Below, one piece after another: positions 34,855 through 42,758 of a stretch of 64,000 bases of DNA. Origin of the DNA: Chloracidobacterium validum (GTDB lineage Bacteria; Acidobacteriota; Blastocatellia; Chloracidobacteriales; Chloracidobacteriaceae). The stretch covers positions 1,781,501 to 1,845,500 of the forward strand of contig NZ_CP072648.1 of the NCBI RefSeq assembly GCF_018304825.1. The letters run 5' to 3'. Made by a program: the position numbers and the translations under genes. The notes under the pieces were generated by a model. It was not told the origin of the DNA, ran no database searches, and saw only the letters and a program-made list of their open reading frames with translations. How positions within the stretch are numbered: the first letter of the stretch is position 1; every line of letters starts with the position of its first letter.

Positions 34855-34908
34855 CTAGCCAATAAGAACGCTGGCTGACGGCGAACCCGGAAGTATCCCT
34901 TCATTCAT
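34855..34908 (-). CDS. Tiny 17-codon ORF with ideal ribosome-binding site
   Basis: On the minus strand AAGGAGGTGATCC, an extended match to the 16S rRNA 3' end, directly precedes ATG at 34908. The ORF encodes MNEGILPGSPSASVLIG and stops with TAG. The terminator at 34783-34815 follows, so the unit looks complete: Shine-Dalgarno, ORF, terminator. It sits in the 390-bp gap between the gene ending at 34710 and the hydrolase gene ending at 35101. It could be a signalling or modified peptide, a leader, or the 5' part of a small RNA. I recognise no known peptide family. Independent transcription is not proven. Confidence 0.5.
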   Translation of the reverse strand: MNEGILPGSPSASVLIG

Positions 34909-35100
34909 GGATCACCTCCTTGCAACGTCAGTATCGGCAACCCGTAATTGCCACATTGCGCCGTCACACTAGCAGACCGGGGGTTGTCAGAAAAGCGAAA
35001 ATTCACTCGCAGTCATGGCGTTACGCCTGACACCATTGGGCCATTGGCCACCAATGACACCTCATTGGGTTGCAAGCGAGCTGGATGTTTCAGATACGCG

Positions 35101-36678
35101 CTATAGACGGCGCACGATTGCCCGCCTTCCTTCAATACCGGTACGGCTCACGGGCCAGACCGCGACGGCCCGCGCGGTTTCCGGCAGCGCCACTTGGTGG
35201 CAAGTGGCTGGCTGCACCTGCAACTCCCAAGTTTCACCGGTCTGAATGGCGATGCACCAACGCGCAACCGGCGCGGCTTTATCGGACGTGCTGTCCATCG
35301 TGGGTGACACGACCTGCCAGGCGGCAACCAGATGACGCCTGGTTGGATCAACCCCGATCTCCAGGCGCGGCGCCGGCAGCACCGTCGCATCCAGCCAGGG
35401 AGACGCTGGCACCAGCGCTGGGATGGCATAGACTTCCTTTTTGAGTAAGTCGGACAACCCGCCCCGGTTGCGTCGAAAAGCGCGAAAACTGAAGTGGATG
35501 TTTCCTCCCTGTCGGTTCAACCGCCTGGCGAGTCTGACTTGAGCTGCAATTTCATGAGCCGGAACGGCGCGCGGCGTGCCATCCGCGACCTTGAAGGCCG
35601 CGCTTCCAGGCCAGACGTGGCGTCCCTGGCGGTTCTGCGCCAACCACCATTCGAGCAAACGCGGGTAACTTTGCCGCTCACGCTCAATCGGCCAGTACAG
35701 TTGGGGAGCGAGATAATCCACCAGTCCCTCTGATAGCCACCGGCGGGAGTCGGAGCATAGCTCCATGTAAGAGTTAAGCCCCTGAATACCAGGTGGGTGG
35801 TCTGGCTGCCAGATGCCAAACGGACTGATACCAAATTTCACGTACGGCTTGAGCCGCCGAATCCCGGCTGAGACTTCCCCAAGAAAGACGTTGATGTTAT
35901 GGCGTCGCCAGTCATCGCGCGTCCGCCAGGTCTTTCCGTGACCATACCGCGCCCAACTCGCATCGTCTGGAAACGGGATGAGGTAGCCGGAGACCAGTCG
36001 TTCCTTGTACGGATAGAAATAGTCATCGAAGTGAACTGCGTCTATATCGTACCGCTCGACGACATCCAGAATCACCCGACAGGAATGCGCGCGCGCTTCC
36101 GGTTCGCCTGGGTCGAGCCAGTGATAGCGACCATAAGGCTTAGCCAAATCCGGTCGCTGCCGCGCAATGTGCTGCGGGTCAACACCCCCTTGCCGCGCTC
36201 GGTGCAGCGCCCGAAATGGATTGAACCAAGCGTGTAGTTCAAGCCCGCGGGCATGGGCCGCTTCAATGGCAAAGGCAAGTGGATCGTACAGTGGCGACGG
36301 CGCTTGCCCCATGGTGCCGCACAGGTACTCGGACCACGGCTCATACGGACTCGCATAAAGCGCGTCGCACATGGGTCGAACTTGAAAAATGACCGCGTTG
36401 AAACCCAGTGTCTGCGCCAGATCGAGAATCCCAAGCAACTCGGCCTGCTGCTGCTCAGGCGAGAGGTAGCGCGACGAAGGAAAATCTATATTCTCAACCG
36501 TTGCTACCCAAACCCCGCGAAACTCACGTGGGAAGCGTGGCAGCCCGGCACCGAGCTTTTCGGCAGTCTCTAGGTCCTCGCTTGGCCAACTGGAAAGGCA
36601 ACCCAAAACCCCTTCGGTTGGAAGCACGCAGCCTCCCAAACCGAGTGCCAAGCTTTTCAAGAACTCACTGCGCGTCAT
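35101..36678 (-). CDS. Secreted glycoside hydrolase-like protein (GHL10 / DUF187, YngK-like)
   Basis: About 525 residues. Signal sequence MTRSEFLKSLALGLGGCVL, with a Cys that may be a lipobox or part of a Tat-like signal. The core is the GHL10 TIM barrel: FRGVWVATVENIDFPSSR, LGFNAVIFQVRPMCDALYAS, GLELHAWFNPFRA, YDIDAVHFDDYFYPY, VKFGISPFGIWQPDHPPG and VDYLAPQLYW. The C-terminal ~90 residues are a beta domain. Acts probably on peptidoglycan- or polysaccharide-type substrates at the envelope. A TTG at 36735, overlapping the stop of the nucleotidyltransferase gene, is an alternative start; I prefer the ATG at 36678 because the signal peptide begins there. Confidence 0.9.
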   Translation of the reverse strand: MTRSEFLKSLALGLGGCVLPTEGVLGCLSSWPSEDLETAEKLGAGLPRFPREFRGVWVATVENIDFPSSRYLSPEQQQAELLGILDLAQTLGFNAVIFQVRPMCDALYASPYEPWSEYLCGTMGQAPSPLYDPLAFAIEAAHARGLELHAWFNPFRALHRARQGGVDPQHIARQRPDLAKPYGRYHWLDPGEPEARAHSCRVILDVVERYDIDAVHFDDYFYPYKERLVSGYLIPFPDDASWARYGHGKTWRTRDDWRRHNINVFLGEVSAGIRRLKPYVKFGISPFGIWQPDHPPGIQGLNSYMELCSDSRRWLSEGLVDYLAPQLYWPIERERQSYPRLLEWWLAQNRQGRHVWPGSAAFKVADGTPRAVPAHEIAAQVRLARRLNRQGGNIHFSFRAFRRNRGGLSDLLKKEVYAIPALVPASPWLDATVLPAPRLEIGVDPTRRHLVAAWQVVSPTMDSTSDKAAPVARWCIAIQTGETWELQVQPATCHQVALPETARAVAVWPVSRTGIEGRRAIVRRL

Positions 36679-36731
36679 GACGTGCCAACCACCGGCGTTG
36701 AATCCACTCCCTGGCCAAAACCTGGTTCCGG

Positions 36732-37754
36732 TCAAAAATGGACGATGAAGTTCTCGCCCACAAGCTTCCCTTTGCCTTCAGCCACCAGTGCATCCAACGC
36801 GGGTGGGTCTATGCCATCGGCACGCACGACGGCTGATCGGGAAAGTGTCGCTCCATCGGGGAGGTTCACGCCGTCTCCGACAATCACTTCCCTGAGGACT
36901 ACCTTAGCGCCGACCCGGACGCGGTTCCAGAGAATTGTACGCGCCAAGCTGGCGTCAGACGCAACTTGGCAAGCCGCGCCCCGAATCACAGCCCGTTCAT
37001 CGCCGGCCAGGCGACAGGAAAGATCGAGGTAGCGCTCCAAGGTGCTGAATTCGTACCAAGCCTCATCGGGCGCAGCCACGTGAGCCATGACACGCTGCCC
37101 ATCGGCGATGGCGCGTGGGTACACGTCGGTCGTCGTGTGTGAGAACACACCCGGCGGGATGTAGTCAAAGATTTCCGGTTCAAGCAGTTGGATGCCGGTA
37201 AAGAATAGCGGCGGCGCCTCCCAAACCGGGACGGACGAACCGGCATCGGACGGCGGCGGCGCGAACCTACGAATGGCCCCACCTTCATCTACCTGGACGA
37301 CGCTGAATCGCTCGCGCCGGAGATTTGGCTTGAGAATCAAGGTTGCCAAGGCGCGGTGGTTGCGATGTGTTGCGCGGGCAGCCTCCAAGTTGATGTCGGT
37401 CAGGAGCTTGCCGTTCATCACGACAAAGGTCTCCGTTGGGTTCAGCAGAGCCTTGGCGTGGTCGAGTGCGCCCCCGGTGCCCAAAATCGCCCCTTCCTCG
37501 TGGCTGTAGGTAATGCGGCAGCCAAAGGGCGAACCGTCACCAAGCGCGGATTGAATCGCCTCCCCCCTGTAGTGAAGGTTGACGACCAGTTCACGGCAGC
37601 CAAAACGCGCCAGATAAGCCACGCCGTGGGCAATGAGCGGCTGCCCGAGGACCGGCAGCGCCGGTTTTGGACGATCCAGCGTCAAAGGAAACAGCCGCGT
37701 CCCGAATCCGGCGGCTAACAGCATGGCTTTCATGGCGTGAACGGAAGACGTCAC
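36732..37754 (-). CDS. Sugar-phosphate nucleotidyltransferase (NDP-sugar pyrophosphorylase)
   Basis: 340 residues. N-terminal Rossmann-like domain with the activation loop MLLAAGFGTRLFPLTLDRPKPALPV, and sugar-phosphate motifs GTGGALDHAKALL and VVMNGKLLTDINL (normally VVNxDxxxD; here NGKLL replaces the metal-binding NxD, which is unusual). The C-terminal part is a left-handed beta helix-like repeat (VIRGAACQVASDASLARTILWNRVRVGAKVVLREVIVGDGV). It resembles MurNAc-1-P uridylyltransferase / mannose-1-P guanylyltransferase proteins. The start is a GTG directly after the stop of the DUF4388 gene; ATG at 37733 is an alternative. It overlaps the next gene's possible TTG start. Confidence 0.9.
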   Translation of the reverse strand: MTSSVHAMKAMLLAAGFGTRLFPLTLDRPKPALPVLGQPLIAHGVAYLARFGCRELVVNLHYRGEAIQSALGDGSPFGCRITYSHEEGAILGTGGALDHAKALLNPTETFVVMNGKLLTDINLEAARATHRNHRALATLILKPNLRRERFSVVQVDEGGAIRRFAPPPSDAGSSVPVWEAPPLFFTGIQLLEPEIFDYIPPGVFSHTTTDVYPRAIADGQRVMAHVAAPDEAWYEFSTLERYLDLSCRLAGDERAVIRGAACQVASDASLARTILWNRVRVGAKVVLREVIVGDGVNLPDGATLSRSAVVRADGIDPPALDALVAEGKGKLVGENFIVHF

Positions 37755-39617
37755 CTACCGCTTGAACAACTTGCCGATGAGTTCCCCAACGTCCTGCTGG
37801 AGGAGACCTTTTTTGGGTTCGGCCGACTTGGGATCGGATTTTGGCACAGGCTTGGACTTCTCGGCCGCGCCGGTGACTGACCCGGCGGAGGCAGCGGTTT
37901 GGCTCGTCGCTGGCTTGAGGGACAGCATCTGCTTGGCCACCGGGTTATCTGGTTGGATAGATAGCACCGCCTCAAACTGCTTGCGCGCGGATTTTTCCAT
38001 CCCAGCCTGGTGATACATGTGACCAAGTGCTAGGCGGGCGTCCACATAGTTCTCATCTAGCTTGAGAATGGCCAGAAGCTGATCTTCGGCTTCCTTGCGC
38101 AACTTGGGATTCTGCATGCACAACGAGGCGAGCCGTGAACGATAACGGATCACGTCGGGGGCAAGGCGAACCGCCTCCCGCAGGTAGGTCATCGCGGTGA
38201 TGAAATCCTTGCGCTCGATAGCCGCACAGGCGAAGTCATAGCTCCGTGCCGCTGTGTCAGCTTGTGTCTCCGGTGGGGGCGCGGCCGAACCGGTGGACGA
38301 TCCGGTTTGGCGGCCAAGCTCTTGCGTGCGACTCTTGGCAGTCTCGCTTCCTGCCTGCGTGAACGTTGGCGGCAAAGCTCCGGTCGTGCTCGCCCCAACT
38401 GGCATGCCTGGCGGAGTTGGCACCGGAACTGGACGGCTCGCCGGGGCCGTTGGTGCCGGCGACGCTTCACTGGCGGCTGTCACTGACGCAAATTTTGCCT
38501 CCGTCCGGTCGCTGGTTTCCGGTATGACCCCAATGAAATCGTCGTACCGTCGGCGCACTTCCGGGTCGCGGAGCTTCTCGTAAGCTTCGCTAACCTTGGA
38601 AAAAACCCACTCGGCATCGTTGAGTACGTCAGGCAGCCCAAGGTTACGGTACCGATCCGGGTGATACTTCTTCGCCATCTGGTAATACGAACGCTTGATG
38701 TCGCTATCACTGGCGGAAGGACTCAAATTGAGCATGTCATAGTACGTTGTTGTCCTAAGGGACAAAAACTCACGCAACATCTGAAACTCAAAGCGCGCTT
38801 CATCCAGATTGACTTCAGTTTCAGGCTCCGGCAGGTTGACCGGCGTTGGCGGCGTCGCGGCGGGAGCCTGGGTTGGCGTGGCCACGGCGGCCACCGGTTG
38901 CGGATTGGCCATAGTCGGACGCGGATGGCTTGTCACCAAGATACCAGCGCATACCAAGCCATACACCACACGCAGGATGGTCGCTTCAGGAACGCCGCTG
39001 ATGAGCACCAACTCATCAATGGTCATCCGCCCCGTGATTCGCGACAGAACAAAACCCTCCGTGCCGTCAAGTGTTGCCCGTTGGAGTTGCGTCATTGCAT
39101 CTGGCGACAGTTCAATGTGCTGCGTGGTCGGGCCTAGCGAGCGGCGGATCGCCTCTTCATTGGTCATGCGCCGCACCCCCAGGAGAATCAGGTTTGGCGT
39201 CAACAGGTCCAGTTTGACGTCATGGGCGGCGCGCGAGCCCTCATCGAAGGAGAAGTCCCCGCTCACCCACTCAAAGGCCGCGAGAATGATGTCGGTTAGG
39301 TGCTGGCGGGCATGCGTCTCCACCATCTCACGCGACATAGCGCCCATTTCGACCAGGACTTGCCCGAAACGCTGCTTGGCGTTGGGCTTTTGAACCGCGG
39401 CTTCATACTGCTCGCGGGTAATCAGGTCGCGTGACAGCAAAAAGTCGCCCAGTCGCTCGTGTGGCAGATTTGATAACGCAAACACCACATCACCGTTTTC
39501 AACGAAGACGGCGCGCAGTTCGCGCTCGCGGGTCAGGCGGAGCAGCCCAGTACGCCGCGTGAGGTGCAAGTCACGAATGATGTCAGCAAAGTTGAGGACT
39601 GAAAGCTTGCCGTTCAT
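37755..39617 (-). CDS. DUF4388 / J-domain / TPR protein
   Basis: About 620 residues. Residues 1-~90 are a DUF4388 domain (MNGKLSVLNFADIIRDLHLTRRTGLLRL ... in parts), then a helical GspE-N-like stretch (HERLGDFLLSRDLITREQYEAAVQ). A linker rich in Pro/Ala/Thr leads to a DnaJ J-domain (YYDMLNLSPSASDSDIKRSYYQMAKKYHPDRYRNLG) with the HPD tripeptide intact, so it can recruit DnaK. The C-terminal ~150 residues are TPR repeats (AIERKDFITAMTYLREAVRLAP) and a Lys-rich tail. DUF4388 proteins are common in gliding and predatory bacteria and in Acidobacteria; roles include pili/gliding regulation. The ATG at 39617 has AGG close by; the frame runs open to 39848 without coding character. Confidence 0.88.
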   Translation of the reverse strand: MNGKLSVLNFADIIRDLHLTRRTGLLRLTRERELRAVFVENGDVVFALSNLPHERLGDFLLSRDLITREQYEAAVQKPNAKQRFGQVLVEMGAMSREMVETHARQHLTDIILAAFEWVSGDFSFDEGSRAAHDVKLDLLTPNLILLGVRRMTNEEAIRRSLGPTTQHIELSPDAMTQLQRATLDGTEGFVLSRITGRMTIDELVLISGVPEATILRVVYGLVCAGILVTSHPRPTMANPQPVAAVATPTQAPAATPPTPVNLPEPETEVNLDEARFEFQMLREFLSLRTTTYYDMLNLSPSASDSDIKRSYYQMAKKYHPDRYRNLGLPDVLNDAEWVFSKVSEAYEKLRDPEVRRRYDDFIGVIPETSDRTEAKFASVTAASEASPAPTAPASRPVPVPTPPGMPVGASTTGALPPTFTQAGSETAKSRTQELGRQTGSSTGSAAPPPETQADTAARSYDFACAAIERKDFITAMTYLREAVRLAPDVIRYRSRLASLCMQNPKLRKEAEDQLLAILKLDENYVDARLALGHMYHQAGMEKSARKQFEAVLSIQPDNPVAKQMLSLKPATSQTAASAGSVTGAAEKSKPVPKSDPKSAEPKKGLLQQDVGELIGKLFKR

Positions 39618-39937
39618 GCGTACCTGGTGAAAGTTGGTCAATATCAGGGCCGGCGGTCGCCGGGTTGGCCTGGCGCGCTGCGGAAGAGGCGCACTTCTGA
39701 TTTTGCTTCGCTTTTGAAGGTGACACAAGCCAATCGCGATGAAGTCACGGTGGTCTGCCGCCTCGCAGTGGCGAGCCACCGCCCACGCCTTCCTCTGGGC
39801 ATGGCTTGACCACGTTTGGAATGGTTTCAGTATCCAAGAACATGTCATAGCTGTTCTATAGCGTGCTATGGTTAGCCTTGGTCCTGCCGGGCAACATCCA
39901 CCGCGGTCCTCAGTGGTGGCACTTCACGAGGTGAGCG
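39618..39937. promoter_or_regulatory. 320-bp divergent region with inverted repeats
   Basis: No gene is visible between the DUF4388 gene and the VWA gene. At 39846-39870, CATAGC and GCTATG form an inverted repeat around the palindrome CTATAG, 68-92 bp before the VWA start. TTGACC at about 39806 lies where a -35 element might be. A divergent promoter/operator is plausible, not proven. Confidence 0.35.
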
Positions 39938-40933
39938 ATGCGTCATGTTTTGCTGTGTTTTTGTGTTTTACTGGGCGGACTGGGCGGGCTGTCCAGTAGC
40001 CCGCGACTGCCTTGCGTTGCGGGTCAAGCCACGCCACCACCGGTCAGGTCAGCCGCCGGTGAAGAAGAGGAGTTCACGCTCGATGTCGTCAACATTTCCC
40101 TACCGGTCACGGTATTGAACCAGCAGGGGCGATTCATTGCCGATCTCTCACAAGCCGACTTCGAAGTTTTTGAAAACAATCGTCGCCAATCCATCATTGC
40201 CTTTCAGCGCCGGGATGGGCTTCCGCTCAACATTGCGATTCTGATGGATACCAGCACCAGTGTCCGGTATCGGCTGGCATTTGAGCGCGAAGCGATTACG
40301 GAGTTTCTGGGCAAGCTGCTCGACAACCGGCGCGATCAAGCCTCATTCGTCACCTTTGACGACGAACCACGCATCCGGGCCGGTTTTACCAACGACTTTC
40401 AGCAGCTCGCCCGCGTCGTCAATAGCGTGACGACGGCCAATGGGCGCACGGCGCTCTACGACGCCATCAAGCAAGTCTGCCTCGAGCAAATGCCATCTGC
40501 CAGCACCCGGCGGCGCGCGATTTTACTTGTCACGGATGGCGGCGACACGGCCAGCGACACGACACTGGACGAAGCCATCTCGATTGCCCAGCGCGCAGAA
40601 GTGACTATTTACGCCATCAGCACCAAAGGCGGTGGGGTGTTTCGCGTCGAGGGCAACCCCTATTTCAATATGGATGACCGCAATCTGAAACGACTCTGCA
40701 AAGAAACCGGCGGCGATGTTTTTTTTCCCAGCGACCTGAAACAAACCAAACGCGCCTACGACTTGGCCAAGGATTACTTACGCAATCAATACTTTCTTGT
40801 TTACGAGCCAAGCGAAACCCGCAACAATAAGGGCTTTCGGGAAATCGAGGTGCGTGTTCCCAAACATCGGGGGGCGCGCATTCTCACCCGGCGGGGCTAT
40901 TTCCCCGGTGGACTGGCGACTGGCACCAAGTAA
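39938..40933 (+). CDS. Secreted von Willebrand A domain protein (acidobacterial VWFA type)
   Basis: 331 residues. A signal peptide (MRHVLLCFCVLLGGLGGLSSS) is followed by a short beta segment (LDVVNISLPVTVLNQQGRFIADLSQADFEVFENN) of the type seen in VWFA-related acidobacterial proteins, then a VWA domain. The MIDAS motif is DTSTS (residues ~104-108), with the later T and D positions in GRTALYD and LLVTDGGDT. This fold binds metal-dependent ligands. The family is strongly expanded in Acidobacteria, which supports the taxonomic reading. It precedes the LecA-like gene by 74 bp on the same strand, probably one operon. Confidence 0.9.
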   Translation: MRHVLLCFCVLLGGLGGLSSSPRLPCVAGQATPPPVRSAAGEEEEFTLDVVNISLPVTVLNQQGRFIADLSQADFEVFENNRRQSIIAFQRRDGLPLNIAILMDTSTSVRYRLAFEREAITEFLGKLLDNRRDQASFVTFDDEPRIRAGFTNDFQQLARVVNSVTTANGRTALYDAIKQVCLEQMPSASTRRRAILLVTDGGDTASDTTLDEAISIAQRAEVTIYAISTKGGGVFRVEGNPYFNMDDRNLKRLCKETGGDVFFPSDLKQTKRAYDLAKDYLRNQYFLVYEPSETRNNKGFREIEVRVPKHRGARILTRRGYFPGGLATGTK

Positions 40934-41007
40934 CGCCGAGGTCAGCCGGCAACCAACAACCAAAAACCTACCAATAGGAAAACTACTCACGCCACGCGAC
41001 ACACCTT

Positions 41008-41706
41008 ATGCACTACCGCTCGGCACTCTGGCTTGGATTTCTTGGCGGCGCGCTCGCCTTGCCGAGTTTACCGCTCAAGGCCGATACGATCCGTCTCAAA
41101 AACGGACAGACCGTGATTGGCAAGATCGTCCGTTATGAAAACCGCCGGTTCGTGATCGTGTACGAACGATCATCACCGGCAACCCAAGCCACCATTGCCC
41201 TTGAAGATATTGAAAGCGTCGAGTTTGATGGGCGACCGCTGCCGCCCGGTTATGCGGGTGGTGGGCGTGACGATCAGCCGTCCAACCCACCTGAACCACC
41301 ACGCCGCGACCCACCGCCGGCACGCGTGCCACCCACCACCACGGGCGGACTGACCCAGACCGTCAGCGTCAGTGCGCGCGAAGACTGGACCTACACGCAA
41401 CTCGATGTCCGGCGGGGTGACCGGATTCGCGTCTCAGCGCGTGGAATCGTTCGGCTGGATAGCCGGCGGCAATCCCCGCCAGACGGTATTGCCGACGACG
41501 ATCCCGACAAGCTCATGCCGGGTCGCCCGACCGGTGGGCTGATTGCCGTCATCGGCGATGACAACAACGACTTCATTTTCATTGGTAGTTCACGGGAGTT
41601 TGTCGCCCAGCGCAGCGGCAAGCTTTACTTGAGCGTCAATGAAGGAGACTTATCAGACAACAGCGGGAGCTATGAGGCACGGGTCGAGGTGCAGCGCAAT
41701 CCCTGA
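41008..41706 (+). CDS. Secreted protein with LecA/PA-IL-like C-terminal domain
   Basis: 232 residues. Signal peptide (SALWLGFLGGALALPSLPLKA). Residues ~26-70 are a short beta unit (TIRLKNGQTVIGKIVRYENRRFVIVYERSS) as in many acidobacterial secreted proteins. After a Pro-rich linker (PPEPPRRDPPPARVPP) the last ~120 residues match the PA-IL/LecA-like galactose-binding fold (VSAREDWTYTQLDVRRGDRIRVSARGIV, PTGGLIAVIGDD, FIGSSREFV, KLYLSVNEGDLSDNSGSYEARVEV). A carbohydrate-binding role on the surface is inferred. Start ATG at 41008 with no strong ribosome-binding site. It follows the VWA gene. Confidence 0.82.
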   Translation: MHYRSALWLGFLGGALALPSLPLKADTIRLKNGQTVIGKIVRYENRRFVIVYERSSPATQATIALEDIESVEFDGRPLPPGYAGGGRDDQPSNPPEPPRRDPPPARVPPTTTGGLTQTVSVSAREDWTYTQLDVRRGDRIRVSARGIVRLDSRRQSPPDGIADDDPDKLMPGRPTGGLIAVIGDDNNDFIFIGSSREFVAQRSGKLYLSVNEGDLSDNSGSYEARVEVQRNP

Positions 41707-41805
41707 CCTTCCCAAATGTTTCCAAACACACTTTTCAAGTCTGGTCTGGCTTCGTAAACTTTGATGCTAAAAGCTTTATACTTTCAGACGAGGGAAGTTC
41801 AAACC

Positions 41806-42117
41806 ATGCCGATCTATGAGTATGTGTGTGGAGATTGCGGTGCGCAGACTGAAGCCATTCAGAAGCTTTCCGATACGCCGCTCACGACTTGTTCAGTGTG
41901 TGGCAACGATGCTCTCAACCGCGTGGTCTCGGCGCCGAGTTTCACCTTCAAAGGTTCTGGGTGGTACATTACCGACTACAGCGCCAAAGGCCGCCAAGAG
42001 AAACCATCCACATCATCCCAGCGTGAGGAAAGTCCCGCTGAGGCAAAGGCTGGTAAAACTGGCGCTGGCGACACAACCGTGACCTCCAATGCCAAACCAT
42101 CAACCCAAGCTGCGTAA
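41806..42117 (+). CDS. FmdB-family zinc-ribbon protein
   Basis: About 103 residues. Residues 1-60 are the FmdB zinc ribbon: MPIYEYVCGDCGAQTEAIQKL with CGDC and CSVC metal ligands, then the usual F-KGSGWY-TDY block (APSFTFKGSGWYITDYSAK). The remaining 40 residues are a Lys/Ser/Glu-rich disordered tail. FmdB-type proteins are small putative regulators. The frame opens at 41761, but the ATG at 41806 has AGGGAAG eight bases upstream. It overlaps the next gene by 29 bp. Confidence 0.9.
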   Translation: MPIYEYVCGDCGAQTEAIQKLSDTPLTTCSVCGNDALNRVVSAPSFTFKGSGWYITDYSAKGRQEKPSTSSQREESPAEAKAGKTGAGDTTVTSNAKPSTQAA

Positions 42118-42748
42118 GTTTTCGTTTCCACGGTCAACAACCCGTTACACGATCCGACTACTCCCGCTGGTGAGTGTGCTGCTCATTGGGGCTGCATCAC
42201 TCACCGCTTGTCGTCCATCACCGGCCCAATCAGTGGCCGTCATCAAAACTGAGTTCGGCAACATCGTTTTCGAGTTTTTTCCCGATGTGGCTCCAAAACA
42301 TACGGCCCAGATTCAAGGACTCATTCGGAGTGGTTTTTACGATGGGACGGCCTTTCATCGCGTCGAGCCGGGAAGCCTCATTCAAGGCGGCGACCCAAAT
42401 TCCAAAACCGCGCGTGAGGACACCTGGGGACTGGGACGACCAGACCTCCCCAAAATTCCGGCTGAGTTCAGCGCCCTCAAGCATGTGCGCGGGACGGTGT
42501 CGGCCGCCCGGGTTGGTAGCGACAAAAACAGCGCCACGACGCAATTCTTTATCTGCTGTCGGGCGCATCCCGAATGGGACAACCAGTATAGTATTTTTGG
42601 TCGGGTGATTGCAGGAATGAATGTCGTGGATATTATTGCCAATGCGCCAACCGTTGAGGGAACGACCCGTCCGAAGCAAAAAATCACTATGCTGTCGGTC
42701 ACGCTTGAACCACGGAGCAACTATCCGCCAACGCCGCCGCAACCCTAA
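42089..42748 (+). CDS. Cyclophilin-type peptidyl-prolyl isomerase, lipoprotein (third copy)
   Basis: 219 residues. Signal with lipobox SLTACRPSPA (Cys ~41), so a lipoprotein. The cyclophilin domain is present but diverged from the pair at 14-15 kb: FHRVEPGSLIQGGDPNSKT, GTVSAARVGSDKNSATTQFFICC and QYSIFGRVIAGMNVVDII. The catalytic Arg in FHRV is kept. It overlaps the 3' end of the FmdB gene by 29 bp, so translation is likely coupled; the next gene starts 11 bp downstream. Confidence 0.9.
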   Translation: MPNHQPKLRKFSFPRSTTRYTIRLLPLVSVLLIGAASLTACRPSPAQSVAVIKTEFGNIVFEFFPDVAPKHTAQIQGLIRSGFYDGTAFHRVEPGSLIQGGDPNSKTAREDTWGLGRPDLPKIPAEFSALKHVRGTVSAARVGSDKNSATTQFFICCRAHPEWDNQYSIFGRVIAGMNVVDIIANAPTVEGTTRPKQKITMLSVTLEPRSNYPPTPPQP

Positions 42749-42758
42749 GCGCCTGCCT

